NCBI RefSeq assembly: GCF_001646655.1
Contig: NZ_LPZN01000002.1
Span: 205,960 to 269,959 of the forward strand
DNA from: Rhodococcus gordoniae
GTDB lineage: Bacteria > Actinomycetota > Actinomycetes > Mycobacteriales > Mycobacteriaceae
Length of the DNA stretch: 64,000 nt
Direction: 5' to 3'
In this document: one piece after another, positions 26,859-34,734 of the stretch
How the letters are laid out: each line of letters opens with the position of its first letter
Position numbering within the stretch: position 1 is the first letter of the stretch
Notes under the pieces: model-generated
Databases searched by the model: none
What the model saw: the letters and a program-made list of their open reading frames with translations, nothing else
What the model was told of the DNA's origin: nothing
Made by a program: the position numbers and the translations under genes

Positions 26859-27593
26859 TCAGTACGGCCGGAGGACGCCGTTCCGACCTTCGGGGGACAG
26901 CCTGGACAGTTGCGTCGACAGTTCCCGGACGAATGCGTCGACGGTGCCCGGGGCGACACGGAGATCGGTACCGGGGTGGAAGAGATACCGGCCGTCGTCC
27001 ACGACGTCGAACCAGCCGATGTCGGCGACGGGTGTGTACCCCGGATGCGCGTACCGCAGGATGCGGATGCTGCCGGTGGCCGAGCGTTCGCGACGCAGCA
27101 ACCGGCGCAACGACTCTGCGTGCGTGCCACTCGCCGGACGGCGGACTGCTCCGGCTTCGGATGGTTCGAGCACCTCGCGGCTCGGCGCGGTGCGTGCCGG
27201 TTCGCGGCCCGCGGCCACGACCGGCAGTTCCCCGACGATCGCGCCCGCGAGGTCGGTGGTCGTGGTGATGCGGATATCGCCTGCGACGGGAGCCTGACGG
27301 GCGAGGACGGCCTGCTCGCCGGTCGCGGCGGCGCGGACGAAGACCTCGCATGCCGGATCCGTCGAACGACCGTAGACCTCCACCGCAATCCGGCCGGTCA
27401 GCAGGATGCGCATCGCGTCGTCGAGGGCAGGGTCGGGTGTCTCGTTCCGCCACGCTCGGGCGGCCTGCAGGTTCGCGGCGTGCTCGTCCTCCCACAGGAC
27501 CGAGGTTCGGTAGCGCAGCGGGAAGGGGAACTCGTCGCCGCCCGCGGCGGTCCAGGAGGCCAGGAATCGGTCGGGTGTGAGGTGCCGGTCCAC
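26859..27593 (-). CDS. EspG-like ESX secretion chaperone
   Basis: A 244-residue protein resembling the EspG family, the cytosolic chaperones that hold PPE proteins soluble until they reach a type VII (ESX) secretion machine. The start LTPDRFLASWTAAGGDEFPFPL and the C-terminal GWFDVVDDGRYLFHPGTD fit. It begins with a GTG at 27593, four bases after the PPE-like gene, the expected chaperone-client arrangement. No ESX core genes (eccB-E, mycP) are in the window, so the machine must be encoded elsewhere. Confidence 0.75.
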   Translation of the reverse strand: MDRHLTPDRFLASWTAAGGDEFPFPLRYRTSVLWEDEHAANLQAARAWRNETPDPALDDAMRILLTGRIAVEVYGRSTDPACEVFVRAAATGEQAVLARQAPVAGDIRITTTTDLAGAIVGELPVVAAGREPARTAPSREVLEPSEAGAVRRPASGTHAESLRRLLRRERSATGSIRILRYAHPGYTPVADIGWFDVVDDGRYLFHPGTDLRVAPGTVDAFVRELSTQLSRLSPEGRNGVLRPY

Positions 27594-27597
27594 AGCC

Positions 27598-28875
27598 TCA
27601 GGCCCCCAGAACCGGCGGGGCGGTGTCGGGCAACGACCCGATCAGTTCGTTCCCGTTGTCGCTGGTGACGAGATAACTCGCCACGCGTTTGTCCTGCTCG
27701 TCGCCGCGGGACGAGGCGGGCGGGACCATTCCCGGCATCATCCCGAACGGGCGAGCGCCTGCGCCACGGGTCGCGGCAGCACCGGGTTGACCGGCCACAC
27801 CGCCGGTGGGTGCGGCTCCCGCGACGAGCGGGGAGGGACCGGCCGTAGGTGACGCCCCGCCGGCCGAGCCGCCACCCGGTAGACCACCCCCGACACCTCC
27901 ACCCGCCCCGGCGGACGGAGAACCGTACGAGTGACCTGTCGGGTTTCCTGGGGCGCCGCTCGCAGTCGGGGAGGTGGCCGCAGGAGTGGTCGCCGCAGGA
28001 TCGTTCGAACCTGCTCCACCGGCGGAATCGGAGTTGTTCGCGCGTGCGTCCGGGTCTTCTCCGGGAGTCTCCGCGGGCGTACGGTTCTCCGCCTCCGCAG
28101 GTGCCGGCCCGTCCGGACCTCCTCCGTTCCCACTCGGGGCCCCCGCCGCGCCACCCGCCGCCTGGGTGCCGCCGATCGCCGACGTGCCGTAGCTCTGGGG
28201 AACGAAGCCCTCGTTTGCTCGACTCGTGGTGGCGGCATACGGCGAGGGCAGTACCGGGACCGCCGAGCCGGAATCGCGGTAGTACGGCTTGTAGAGCGCC
28301 TCCATCACCCGCACGGCCTGGGCGCGAGCGGCCTCCTCCTGCCGGGCCGCGGCGGCACCCGCGACGGGATCGAGCGCGTACAGGAGCGACGACGTGTTCG
28401 CCGAGGGCGGGGGGACGGACGATCGCACCCGCTCACCGACGTCGGCGGCGATGCGGAGCTTCTCGGACGTCGCGCGTGCGGCATCGGACAGTTGCTGTGC
28501 GGATTCGCCGAATCGCACGGTCGCGTCCATGGCAGCGTCGGCCGCCGCACCCTCCCAGTGCTGGGAGACGAGCTTGCGGATCATCAGCGTGCCCCACGCG
28601 ACCGTGAGACTGAAACCCTTTCCGAGCTCGGCCCATTCGGTGGCCAGGGTGGTCATCGCGACGGGGTTGATGCTCTGGGACAACCGGTGGATGTCGGCGT
28701 GCTCCATGCCGTGGAAGTTCTCGAACGCCGCGATGTACTCGGGATCGACGCCCACGTCGATGCGTGCGGCCAGTGTGTCGTAATTGGACTGCCGGCGGGC
28801 GACGGAATCGGGGGCCGGGGCGTCGACCCCGAGCGACACCGACAGTCGGTCGACGACGTTGTCATTGATGGACAT
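27598..28875 (-). CDS. PPE-like ESX substrate with a long low-complexity tail
   Basis: A 425-residue protein. Residues 1 to about 180 are helical with a WxG-type turn at SQHWEGAAADAAMDA, matching the PPE/WXG100-like helical hairpin. Residues about 230-390 are low complexity, rich in Gly, Ala, Pro and Ser, with an acidic stretch (PGEDPDARANNSD). It ends with a short folded segment. It has no signal peptide, as expected for type VII export. The ATG at 28875 follows GGGGAG. The EspG-like chaperone is encoded directly downstream. It could be a cell-surface protein. Confidence 0.75.
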   Translation of the reverse strand: MSINDNVVDRLSVSLGVDAPAPDSVARRQSNYDTLAARIDVGVDPEYIAAFENFHGMEHADIHRLSQSINPVAMTTLATEWAELGKGFSLTVAWGTLMIRKLVSQHWEGAAADAAMDATVRFGESAQQLSDAARATSEKLRIAADVGERVRSSVPPPSANTSSLLYALDPVAGAAAARQEEAARAQAVRVMEALYKPYYRDSGSAVPVLPSPYAATTSRANEGFVPQSYGTSAIGGTQAAGGAAGAPSGNGGGPDGPAPAEAENRTPAETPGEDPDARANNSDSAGGAGSNDPAATTPAATSPTASGAPGNPTGHSYGSPSAGAGGGVGGGLPGGGSAGGASPTAGPSPLVAGAAPTGGVAGQPGAAATRGAGARPFGMMPGMVPPASSRGDEQDKRVASYLVTSDNGNELIGSLPDTAPPVLGA

Positions 28876-29394
28876 GGACGACAGCTCCCCTCAGATGCTC
28901 TCGCGTCTCGAGGAGCCGACGGCGGCGCGATATCCCCCTGCCCACGTAGATCCCCCCGATCCGATGGTGGCGACGATGCTAACGCACGGCACCCACCAGG
29001 CGCAGGGCAGGATCGGCATACGGGGCGCTGATCATCGCAGCGTCGTCGTAACGGCCCGAGGGCCTCGGATCCGCCGACGACATCGTCCCATGCATCGCTC
29101 ACGAAGGTCTTCCGCTCCTGTCCGGCTGCTGTTGACAAGCCCGCTACGGCATCGCACGATAAGCAAGCGCTTAGAAGTAAGCCAGTGCTTATCGACTTGG
29201 TAACGGTGGGTGCGACGCGGAGTCCTCTCCGCGCTGCAGCGTTCGCGGCAGCATAGGATCCGCCGAGGAGAAGAATAGGATCTGGCTCTGAAATGCAGTG
29301 TTGTTCAACAAAATTGGATACAGGCTGTTTGGTGGATGAGATGACCGTCGGCTGTACAGTTCCTGTAGGCCCCGTCACAGCGAGGAGATGACGT
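28876..29394. promoter_or_regulatory. 519-base intergenic region with a promoter and two TetR-type operators
   Basis: The region separates the PPE-like gene (leftward) from the SDR gene (rightward). TTGACA at 29132-29137 and CACGAT at 29155-29160 (17-base spacing) are a plausible rightward promoter. Just downstream are two 14-bp palindromes of one form, TAAGCAAGCGCTTA (29160-29173) and TAAGCCAGTGCTTA (29178-29191), exactly 18 bases apart. A further short dyad, TTGTTCAACAA, lies at 29301-29311. I see no gene in the remainder. Confidence 0.55.
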
Positions 29395-30156
29395 ATGTCC
29401 GTGCTCGACCGCTTCCGTCTCGACGGCCGCGTTGCCGTCGTCACCGGTGCCTCTTCGGGCCTCGGTGTCGCGTTCGCCCGAGGGCTGGCCGAGGCGGGAG
29501 CCGACGTCGTGCTCGCCGCACGCCGGGTCGACCGACTCGAGAAGACCGCCGAGCTGGTCCGCGAAGCCGGACGGCAGGCCGTCACGGTCGAGACCGACAT
29601 CGCCGATCCCGAACAGGCCCAGCGCATGGTCGATCAGGCCGTCGAACAGCTCGGTCGGGTCGACATCCTCATCAACAATGCGGGGATCGGCACGGCCGTC
29701 CCCGCCACCAAGGAGACCCCCGAGCAGTTCCGGCAGGTCATCGACATCAATCTCAACGGATCGTATTGGGCGGCACAGGCCGTCGCCCGGGTGATGCAAC
29801 CCGGTGGCGCGATCGTCAACATCTCGTCGGTTCTCGGTCTCACCACGGCAGGTCTGCCGCAGGCCGCGTACTCGGCCAGCAAGGCGGGCGTCATCGGCCT
29901 CACGCGCGACCTGGCGCAGCAGTGGGGAGCGAGGAAGGGGATCCGCGTCAACGCCATCGCGCCGGGCTTCTTCCGCACCGAGATGACCGACGAGTACCAG
30001 CCCGGATACCTCGATTCCATGAAGCAGCGGATCATTCTCGGCCGGACGGGGGATGCCGAGGAGATCGCAGCTACCGCCGTGTGGTTGGCGTCCGACGCCG
30101 CCGCTTACGTCACCGGTCAGACCATCGCCGTGGACGGCGGACTCACCATCACCTGA
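29395..30156 (+). CDS. SDR-family oxidoreductase
   Basis: A 253-residue classical SDR. The cofactor motif is TGASSGLG (17-24), NNAG is near residue 94, the catalytic residues are Ser144 or Ser145, Tyr159 and Lys163 (YSASK), and the C-terminus is GQTIAVDGGLTIT. The start at 29395 has GAGGAG upstream. It is the first gene of a two-gene unit with another SDR 30 bases away. The promoter region carries TetR-type palindromes, so expression is probably effector-controlled. The substrate is probably a hydroxyacyl-CoA or alcohol, but this is not determined. Confidence 0.88.
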   Translation: MSVLDRFRLDGRVAVVTGASSGLGVAFARGLAEAGADVVLAARRVDRLEKTAELVREAGRQAVTVETDIADPEQAQRMVDQAVEQLGRVDILINNAGIGTAVPATKETPEQFRQVIDINLNGSYWAAQAVARVMQPGGAIVNISSVLGLTTAGLPQAAYSASKAGVIGLTRDLAQQWGARKGIRVNAIAPGFFRTEMTDEYQPGYLDSMKQRIILGRTGDAEEIAATAVWLASDAAAYVTGQTIAVDGGLTIT

Positions 30157-30186
30157 CGGCACCACCCATCCCTACGGAGGAACGCT

Positions 30187-30945
30187 ATGAGCACACAACC
30201 CCGCACTGCCATCGTCACCGGAGCCGCACGCGGTATCGGCGCAGCCGTCGCGAAGCGTCTCGCCGGCGACGGGTACCGGGTCGCCGTCCTCGACCTCGAC
30301 GAATCCGCCTGTGAAGACACCGTTTCGGCCATCGAGTCCGCCGGGGGCAAGGCGCTCGCCGTGGGAGCCGACGTCTCCGACGAGAAGTCCGTCGCCGCTG
30401 CCGTCGAGAAGGTCGCCACCGAACTCGGCGAACCCACCGTCCTGATCAACAATGCCGGCATCACCCGCGACAACCTGCTGTTCAAGATGACCGTCGACGA
30501 CTGGGACGCCGTCATGAACGTGCACCTGCGTGGCGCCTTCCTCATGACGCGTGCCGTCCAGGGCTACATGGTCGACGCCAAGTTCGGCCGCATCGTCAAC
30601 CTCTCGAGCACGTCGGCCCTCGGTAACCGCGGCCAGGTCAACTACTCCGCAGCCAAGGCCGGCATGCAGGGTTTCACCAAGACCCTCGCGATCGAGCTGG
30701 GCAAGTTCGGTGTCACCGCCAACGCCATCGCGCCGGGCTTCATCGCCACCGAGATGACCGCCGCGACCGCCGAGCGTCTCGGCGTGTCGTTCGACGACTT
30801 CAAGTCGAACGTCGCGGCCGACATCCCGGTCGGCCGCATCGGCGAGGTCGACGACATCGCCCACACCGCATCGTTCCTCGCGTCCGAGGGCGCGGGCTTC
30901 GTGTCCGGTCAGGTCATCTACGTGGCCGGTGGCCCGAAGGCCTGA
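30187..30945 (+). CDS. FabG-like 3-oxoacyl-ACP/acetoacetyl-CoA reductase (SDR)
   Basis: A 252-residue SDR of the FabG type. TGAARGIG is at 11-18, NNAGITRDNLLFKM is near residue 88, the active site is Ser140/141, Tyr153 and Lys157 (YSAAKAG), then NAIAPGFIATEMT. NNAGITRDNLL is the hallmark of 3-oxoacyl reductases. GGAGG stands just before the ATG. With the preceding SDR it may form successive steps on an acyl chain; a housekeeping fatty-acid role is less likely because no other fab genes are near. Confidence 0.85.
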   Translation: MSTQPRTAIVTGAARGIGAAVAKRLAGDGYRVAVLDLDESACEDTVSAIESAGGKALAVGADVSDEKSVAAAVEKVATELGEPTVLINNAGITRDNLLFKMTVDDWDAVMNVHLRGAFLMTRAVQGYMVDAKFGRIVNLSSTSALGNRGQVNYSAAKAGMQGFTKTLAIELGKFGVTANAIAPGFIATEMTAATAERLGVSFDDFKSNVAADIPVGRIGEVDDIAHTASFLASEGAGFVSGQVIYVAGGPKA

Positions 30946-30960
30946 TCCACTTCCGTACCT

Positions 30961-31006
30961 CCGCGGCGCCGCGTCCCATCCGGGACTGCGGCGCCGCGGT
31001 CGTTTT
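30961..31006 (+). terminator. Hairpin terminator after the FabG-like gene
   Basis: CCGCGGCGCCGC (30961-30972) and GCGGCGCCGCGG (30988-30999) pair, with additional GTCCC/GGGAC pairing inside. The hairpin is followed by TCGTTTT. Confidence 0.85.
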
Positions 31007-31053
31007 CAGCGGATCGGACGGAACTTGTCGGTCGCCCCGGCTAGCCTTCCGGC

Positions 31054-31266
31054 ATGAGCGAGAAGGTCAAGGGACCCGAGTCGTATTTCCCGTCGATCGA
31101 GCAGAAGTACGGGCGCCCGATCGAGGAGTGGAAGACCATGATCCGCGCGTCGGATCTCGGCAAGCACATGGAGCTGGTGAACTGGCTCGAAGAGGACCAC
31201 GGGATGGGCCACGGGCACGCCAACGCTCTCGTCGCGCACACTCTGAAGGAACAGAGGCCCGACTGA
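31054..31266 (+). CDS. DUF4287 small protein
   Basis: A 70-residue protein matching the DUF4287 pattern: YFPSIEQKYGRPIEEW at the N-terminus and NWLEEDHGMGHGHANALVAH in the second half. The family is short, cytosolic and of unknown function, usually encoded alone as here. It converges on the CoA-transferase gene with a 13-base gap. Confidence 0.8.
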   Translation: MSEKVKGPESYFPSIEQKYGRPIEEWKTMIRASDLGKHMELVNWLEEDHGMGHGHANALVAHTLKEQRPD

Positions 31267-31279
31267 CGAGAGCGTCCGT

Positions 31280-32392
31280 CTACGGCAACCGTGGGGGTGG
31301 CGTGCGGTAGGTCGCGGGGGTGGCGCTGAGCCGGATCGGGTTGGCGATCTGGCGCAGCGGAGCGTCCCGCTCGGGATCGTCGATCGACACCACCGGCGAC
31401 AGGCCGAGTCGTTCGGCGAGCGCGACCGCGTCGGCGATGTCGTTGAGCGGACCACACGGCACTCGGGCGGCGGTCAGTGCGTCGAACCACACGTCGGCCG
31501 TCTCGGCCGAGAGCAACTCGTCGACGATCTTCGTCAATTCCTCTCGGTTCGCTACGCGGGCGGTGTTGGTGGTGAACCGGTCGTCGGAGGCGAGTTCCGG
31601 AGCTCCGAGGACCTCGGCCAGCGAAGCGAACTGACGATCGTTGCCGACGGCGAGGACGAACGGCCGGTCGGCGGTGTGGAACACCTCGTAGGGCGCGATG
31701 CTCGGATGACGATTGCCCATGGCCTTCGGCACCACACCCGCCGCGACGTAGCCGGACGACTGGTTCGCCAGCGCCGACAGCAGGGACGACAGCAGGTTCA
31801 CCTCGACCCGCTGTCCTTCCCCGGTGCGGTCGCGGTGCCGCAGTGCGGCGAGAATGCCCACCGCAGCGTGCATTCCGGTGATGACGTCGACGACGGCGAC
31901 ACCGACCTTCGTGGGTGTCGCCGGGTCGGGTCCGGTGATGCTCATCAAGCCGCCGACGGCCTGGATGAGCAGGTCGTAACCGGGCAGATCGTTGTGTCCG
32001 CCGAAGCCGGTGATCGACGCGTAGACGATGCCGGGGTTGAGTTCCCGGACCTGCTCGTAGCCGAGTCCGAGCCGGGTCATCGTGCCGGGCAGGAAGTTCT
32101 CGACGACGACGTCGGCACGGAGCACGAGATCCCGGGCCTGGTGGAGTCCGCCTTCGGTGGTCAGATCGATGGCCACCGACTTCTTGTTGCGGTTGACGCC
32201 GAGGAAGTAGGTGGACTCCTCGCCCACCCAGGGCGGACCCCAGTGCCGGGTGTCGTCCCCGAAGCCGGGGCGTTCGATTTTGACGACCTCTGCCCCGAGG
32301 TCGCCGAGCAGCATGGTGGCGTACGGGCCGGCGAGCACGCGACCGAAGTCGGCGATCACCAGCCCCTCGAGCGCACCGGGAACGGCGGTCAC
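31280..32392 (-). CDS. Class III (CaiB/BaiF) CoA-transferase, probably for glutarate
   Basis: A 370-residue family III CoA-transferase. The N-terminus ADFGRVLAGPYATMLLGDLGAEV is canonical, and Asp169 in VVDVITGMHAAVGI is the catalytic aspartate that forms the acyl-enzyme. It is coupled by a four-base overlap to a glutaryl-CoA dehydrogenase gene. That pairing is typical of succinyl-CoA:glutarate CoA-transferase (SUGCT-like), which activates glutarate. The reaction assignment rests on the neighbour, not on residues. Confidence 0.82.
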   Translation of the reverse strand: MTAVPGALEGLVIADFGRVLAGPYATMLLGDLGAEVVKIERPGFGDDTRHWGPPWVGEESTYFLGVNRNKKSVAIDLTTEGGLHQARDLVLRADVVVENFLPGTMTRLGLGYEQVRELNPGIVYASITGFGGHNDLPGYDLLIQAVGGLMSITGPDPATPTKVGVAVVDVITGMHAAVGILAALRHRDRTGEGQRVEVNLLSSLLSALANQSSGYVAAGVVPKAMGNRHPSIAPYEVFHTADRPFVLAVGNDRQFASLAEVLGAPELASDDRFTTNTARVANREELTKIVDELLSAETADVWFDALTAARVPCGPLNDIADAVALAERLGLSPVVSIDDPERDAPLRQIANPIRLSATPATYRTPPPRLP

Positions 32393-33576
32393 CGGAAGGC
32401 CGCCTCACCGGTCAGCGCCTTGCCGATGGTCAGCTGGTGGACCTCGGAGGTGCCCTCGTAGGTCAGCACCGATTCGAGATTGTTGGCGTGACGGATGACG
32501 GGGTACTCGAGCGTGATTCCGTTGGCGCCGAGGATGGTCCGGCACTCGCGGGCGATGGCGATGGCCTCGCGCACGTTGTTGAGCTTGCCGAGGCTGACCT
32601 GCTCCGGGGCGATCTCGCCGCGGTCCTTGATGCGGCCGAGGTGGTAGGCGAGCAGGTGGCCCTTGCCGACCTCGAGCGCCATGTCGGCGATCTTGGCCTG
32701 GGTGAGCTGGTAGCCGGCGAGCGGCTTGTCGAACACCTCGCGCGACCGGGCGTAGTCGATCGCGGTCTCCAGGCAATCGCGGGCCGCGCCGATCGCACCG
32801 AAGACGATACCGAAGCGGGCCTCGCCGAGCGAGGTGAGTGGTCCGCGCAGCCCCTCGGCCTTCGGCATCATCGCCGAGGCGGGCAGACGCACGTCGTCGA
32901 GGACGAGCTCCGAGGTGACCGAGGCGCGCAGCGACAGCTTGGCGTGGATCTCCGGTGCGGAGAAGCCGGGGGTATCGGTGGGGACGACGAAGCCGCGGAT
33001 GCCCTTGGCGCCTTCTTCGAGGTCGGTCTGTGCCCAGACGACGGCGACGTCGGCGATCGAGCCGTTGGTGATCCACATCTTGGTGCCGTTGAGGATCCAG
33101 TCGTCACCGTCGCGCTTGGCGTTGGTGCGCATCCCGGCAGGGTTGGAGCCGAAGTCGGGTTCGGTCAGACCGAAGCAGCCGATGGCCTCGCCGGCGGCCA
33201 TGCGAGGGAGCCATTCCTGCTTCTGCTCCTCGCTGCCCCAGTGGTGGATGGAGAACATCGCCAGCGAGCCCTGCACGGAGACGAGGCTGCGGATGCCGGA
33301 GTCGACGGCCTCGAGCTCGAGGCAGGCCAGGCCGTAAGCGGTGGCGCTCATGCCGGCGCAACCGTAACCGTCGAGGTGCATGCCCAGCACGCCCAGCTGC
33401 CCGAGCTCCTTGGCGAGTTCGCGGGCCGGGAGCTTCGCTTCCTCGAACCACTGGGCCACGTGAGGGCGGATGCGCTCGTTGCCGAACTTGCGGACGGTGT
33501 CGCGGATGTCGATCTCCTCCTGCTCGAGGAGGGAGTCGAGGGCGAAGAGCTGGGGCAGCGACTGAGCGTGGGACAT
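32389..33576 (-). CDS. gcdH: Glutaryl-CoA dehydrogenase
   Basis: A 395-residue acyl-CoA dehydrogenase of the glutaryl-CoA type, which oxidises and decarboxylates glutaryl-CoA to crotonyl-CoA. FAD-contact motifs are GCFGLTEPDFGSNPAGM and WITNG; the catalytic base is Glu374 in YEGTSEVHQL. The N-terminal FGNERIRPHVAQWFEEA and the C-terminal REAIAIARECRTILG are typical. It is the first gene of a leftward pair with the CoA-transferase, opposite a LacI-type regulator across a promoter that carries a four-fold 12-bp repeat. Confidence 0.88.
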   Translation of the reverse strand: MSHAQSLPQLFALDSLLEQEEIDIRDTVRKFGNERIRPHVAQWFEEAKLPARELAKELGQLGVLGMHLDGYGCAGMSATAYGLACLELEAVDSGIRSLVSVQGSLAMFSIHHWGSEEQKQEWLPRMAAGEAIGCFGLTEPDFGSNPAGMRTNAKRDGDDWILNGTKMWITNGSIADVAVVWAQTDLEEGAKGIRGFVVPTDTPGFSAPEIHAKLSLRASVTSELVLDDVRLPASAMMPKAEGLRGPLTSLGEARFGIVFGAIGAARDCLETAIDYARSREVFDKPLAGYQLTQAKIADMALEVGKGHLLAYHLGRIKDRGEIAPEQVSLGKLNNVREAIAIARECRTILGANGITLEYPVIRHANNLESVLTYEGTSEVHQLTIGKALTGEAAFR

Positions 33577-33598
33577 GGCTTTCTCCGGTGGTCGAGGA

Positions 33599-33646
33599 AA
33601 CGTTTGTCAGAACGATTGCGAGAACGTTTGCACGAACGATTGCATG
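33599..33646. repeat. Four 12-bp direct repeats in the gcdH/LacI divergent promoter
   Basis: The core AACG(T/A)TTG recurs at 33599, 33611, 33623 and 33635, exactly 12 bases apart; the copies alternate AACGTTTG and AACGATTG. A central CG inside an AACGTT-type half palindrome is usual for LacI-family operators. The array probably binds the divergently encoded LacI regulator and controls gcdH. Confidence 0.7.
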
Positions 33647-33663
33647 GCATACGCTAAGGGCAT

Positions 33664-33687
33664 GTTCCGGGCTCGTCAACCCGGAAC
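33664..33687. promoter_or_regulatory. Inverted repeat in the LacI-regulator leader
   Basis: GTTCCGGG (33664-33671) and CCCGGAAC (33680-33687) form a perfect 8-bp dyad with an 8-base spacer, 33 bases before the regulator start. It could be a second operator or an mRNA hairpin. Confidence 0.4.
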
Positions 33688-33720
33688 GCGAACTCGATGC
33701 GAGACAAGCAGGAGAGCCGA

Positions 33721-34728
33721 ATGCCCCGTCCCGACCGCGCCCCGACGCTCAAGGAGATCGCCGAGCGCGCCGGCGTCCACGTCTCGACGGCCTCTCGGGT
33801 GCTGCGCCAACCCGAACCGGTCGACGGCTGGTCGGACTCGGCCCTGCGGGTGCGGGAGGTCGCGGCCGAACTGGGATATCGACCCAATTTGTGGGCGGCG
33901 AGCCTGCGCACCCGCAAGACGACGACCCTCGGTGTCGTCATGCCGCGACTCACCGACGGGGTGGTCGCCACGACCTACCAGGGCATCGAGGAGGCCGCCA
34001 CGAAGGCGGGTTACTCGGTACTGCTGTCGAGCCCTCCCGACGACCTCGACGCACAGCGTCGGGCAATCGCGCTGCTCGTGGGCCGGCAGGTCGACGGCCT
34101 GCTGCTGAGCAGCCTGCACCTTCCGGGCCGCGCGTTCGTCGAGTCGCTGGCACTCGGGTCGCTGCCGATTCTCGCGGTCACCCGGCACGCCGACGCAGGG
34201 TTGCCGTTCGTGGTGGGCGACGACTACCGGGGTGGGGCACTGGCCGCCCGGCACCTGCTCGACCGCGGCTACGACGACCTGGCGATCATCGCCGGTCCCG
34301 ACCACGCCAGCACCGCCCGCGACCGTCGCGACGGCTTCGTCGACACCGTGAAGGACGCCTCGGTGTCGCTTCCGCCCGAGCGGGTCGTGCGGTCGAGCTT
34401 CGATGTCGCCGGAGGCGTGGAGGCCGCGCGTGCGCTGCTGGATCGCCCCGATCGCCCCCGTGCGATCTTCGCGGTCAGCGACACCATCGCGATCGGCATC
34501 CTCGGCGTCGCCCGCGACCTGGGTCTGTCCATCCCCGGCGATCTCGTCGTGGTCGGTTACAACGACATCCCCGTCGTCGCACAGTTGCCGGTTCCGCTCA
34601 CCACGGTCCGTTCACCCGCGCACGATATCGGAGTGACCGCCATCGAGCGTCTGCTCGAACTCGTGCGCACCGGAGAAACGGAATCGATGAAGCTGCCCGT
34701 CGAACTCGTCGCCCGCGGATCGAGCTGA
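33721..34728 (+). CDS. LacI-family transcriptional regulator
   Basis: A 335-residue LacI-type repressor. The helix-turn-helix with hinge reads TLKEIAERAGVHVSTASRVLR at about residues 8-28, followed by a periplasmic-binding-protein-like effector domain (TTLGVVMPRLTDGV, then IIAGPDHASTARDRRDGF). I start it at the ATG at 33721, which has AGGAGA in good spacing, rather than the in-frame ATG at 33697. It is divergent from gcdH and probably senses a glutarate-pathway metabolite, though the family usually binds sugars. The ligand is unknown. Confidence 0.88.
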   Translation: MPRPDRAPTLKEIAERAGVHVSTASRVLRQPEPVDGWSDSALRVREVAAELGYRPNLWAASLRTRKTTTLGVVMPRLTDGVVATTYQGIEEAATKAGYSVLLSSPPDDLDAQRRAIALLVGRQVDGLLLSSLHLPGRAFVESLALGSLPILAVTRHADAGLPFVVGDDYRGGALAARHLLDRGYDDLAIIAGPDHASTARDRRDGFVDTVKDASVSLPPERVVRSSFDVAGGVEAARALLDRPDRPRAIFAVSDTIAIGILGVARDLGLSIPGDLVVVGYNDIPVVAQLPVPLTTVRSPAHDIGVTAIERLLELVRTGETESMKLPVELVARGSS

Positions 34729-34734
34729 GCGACC

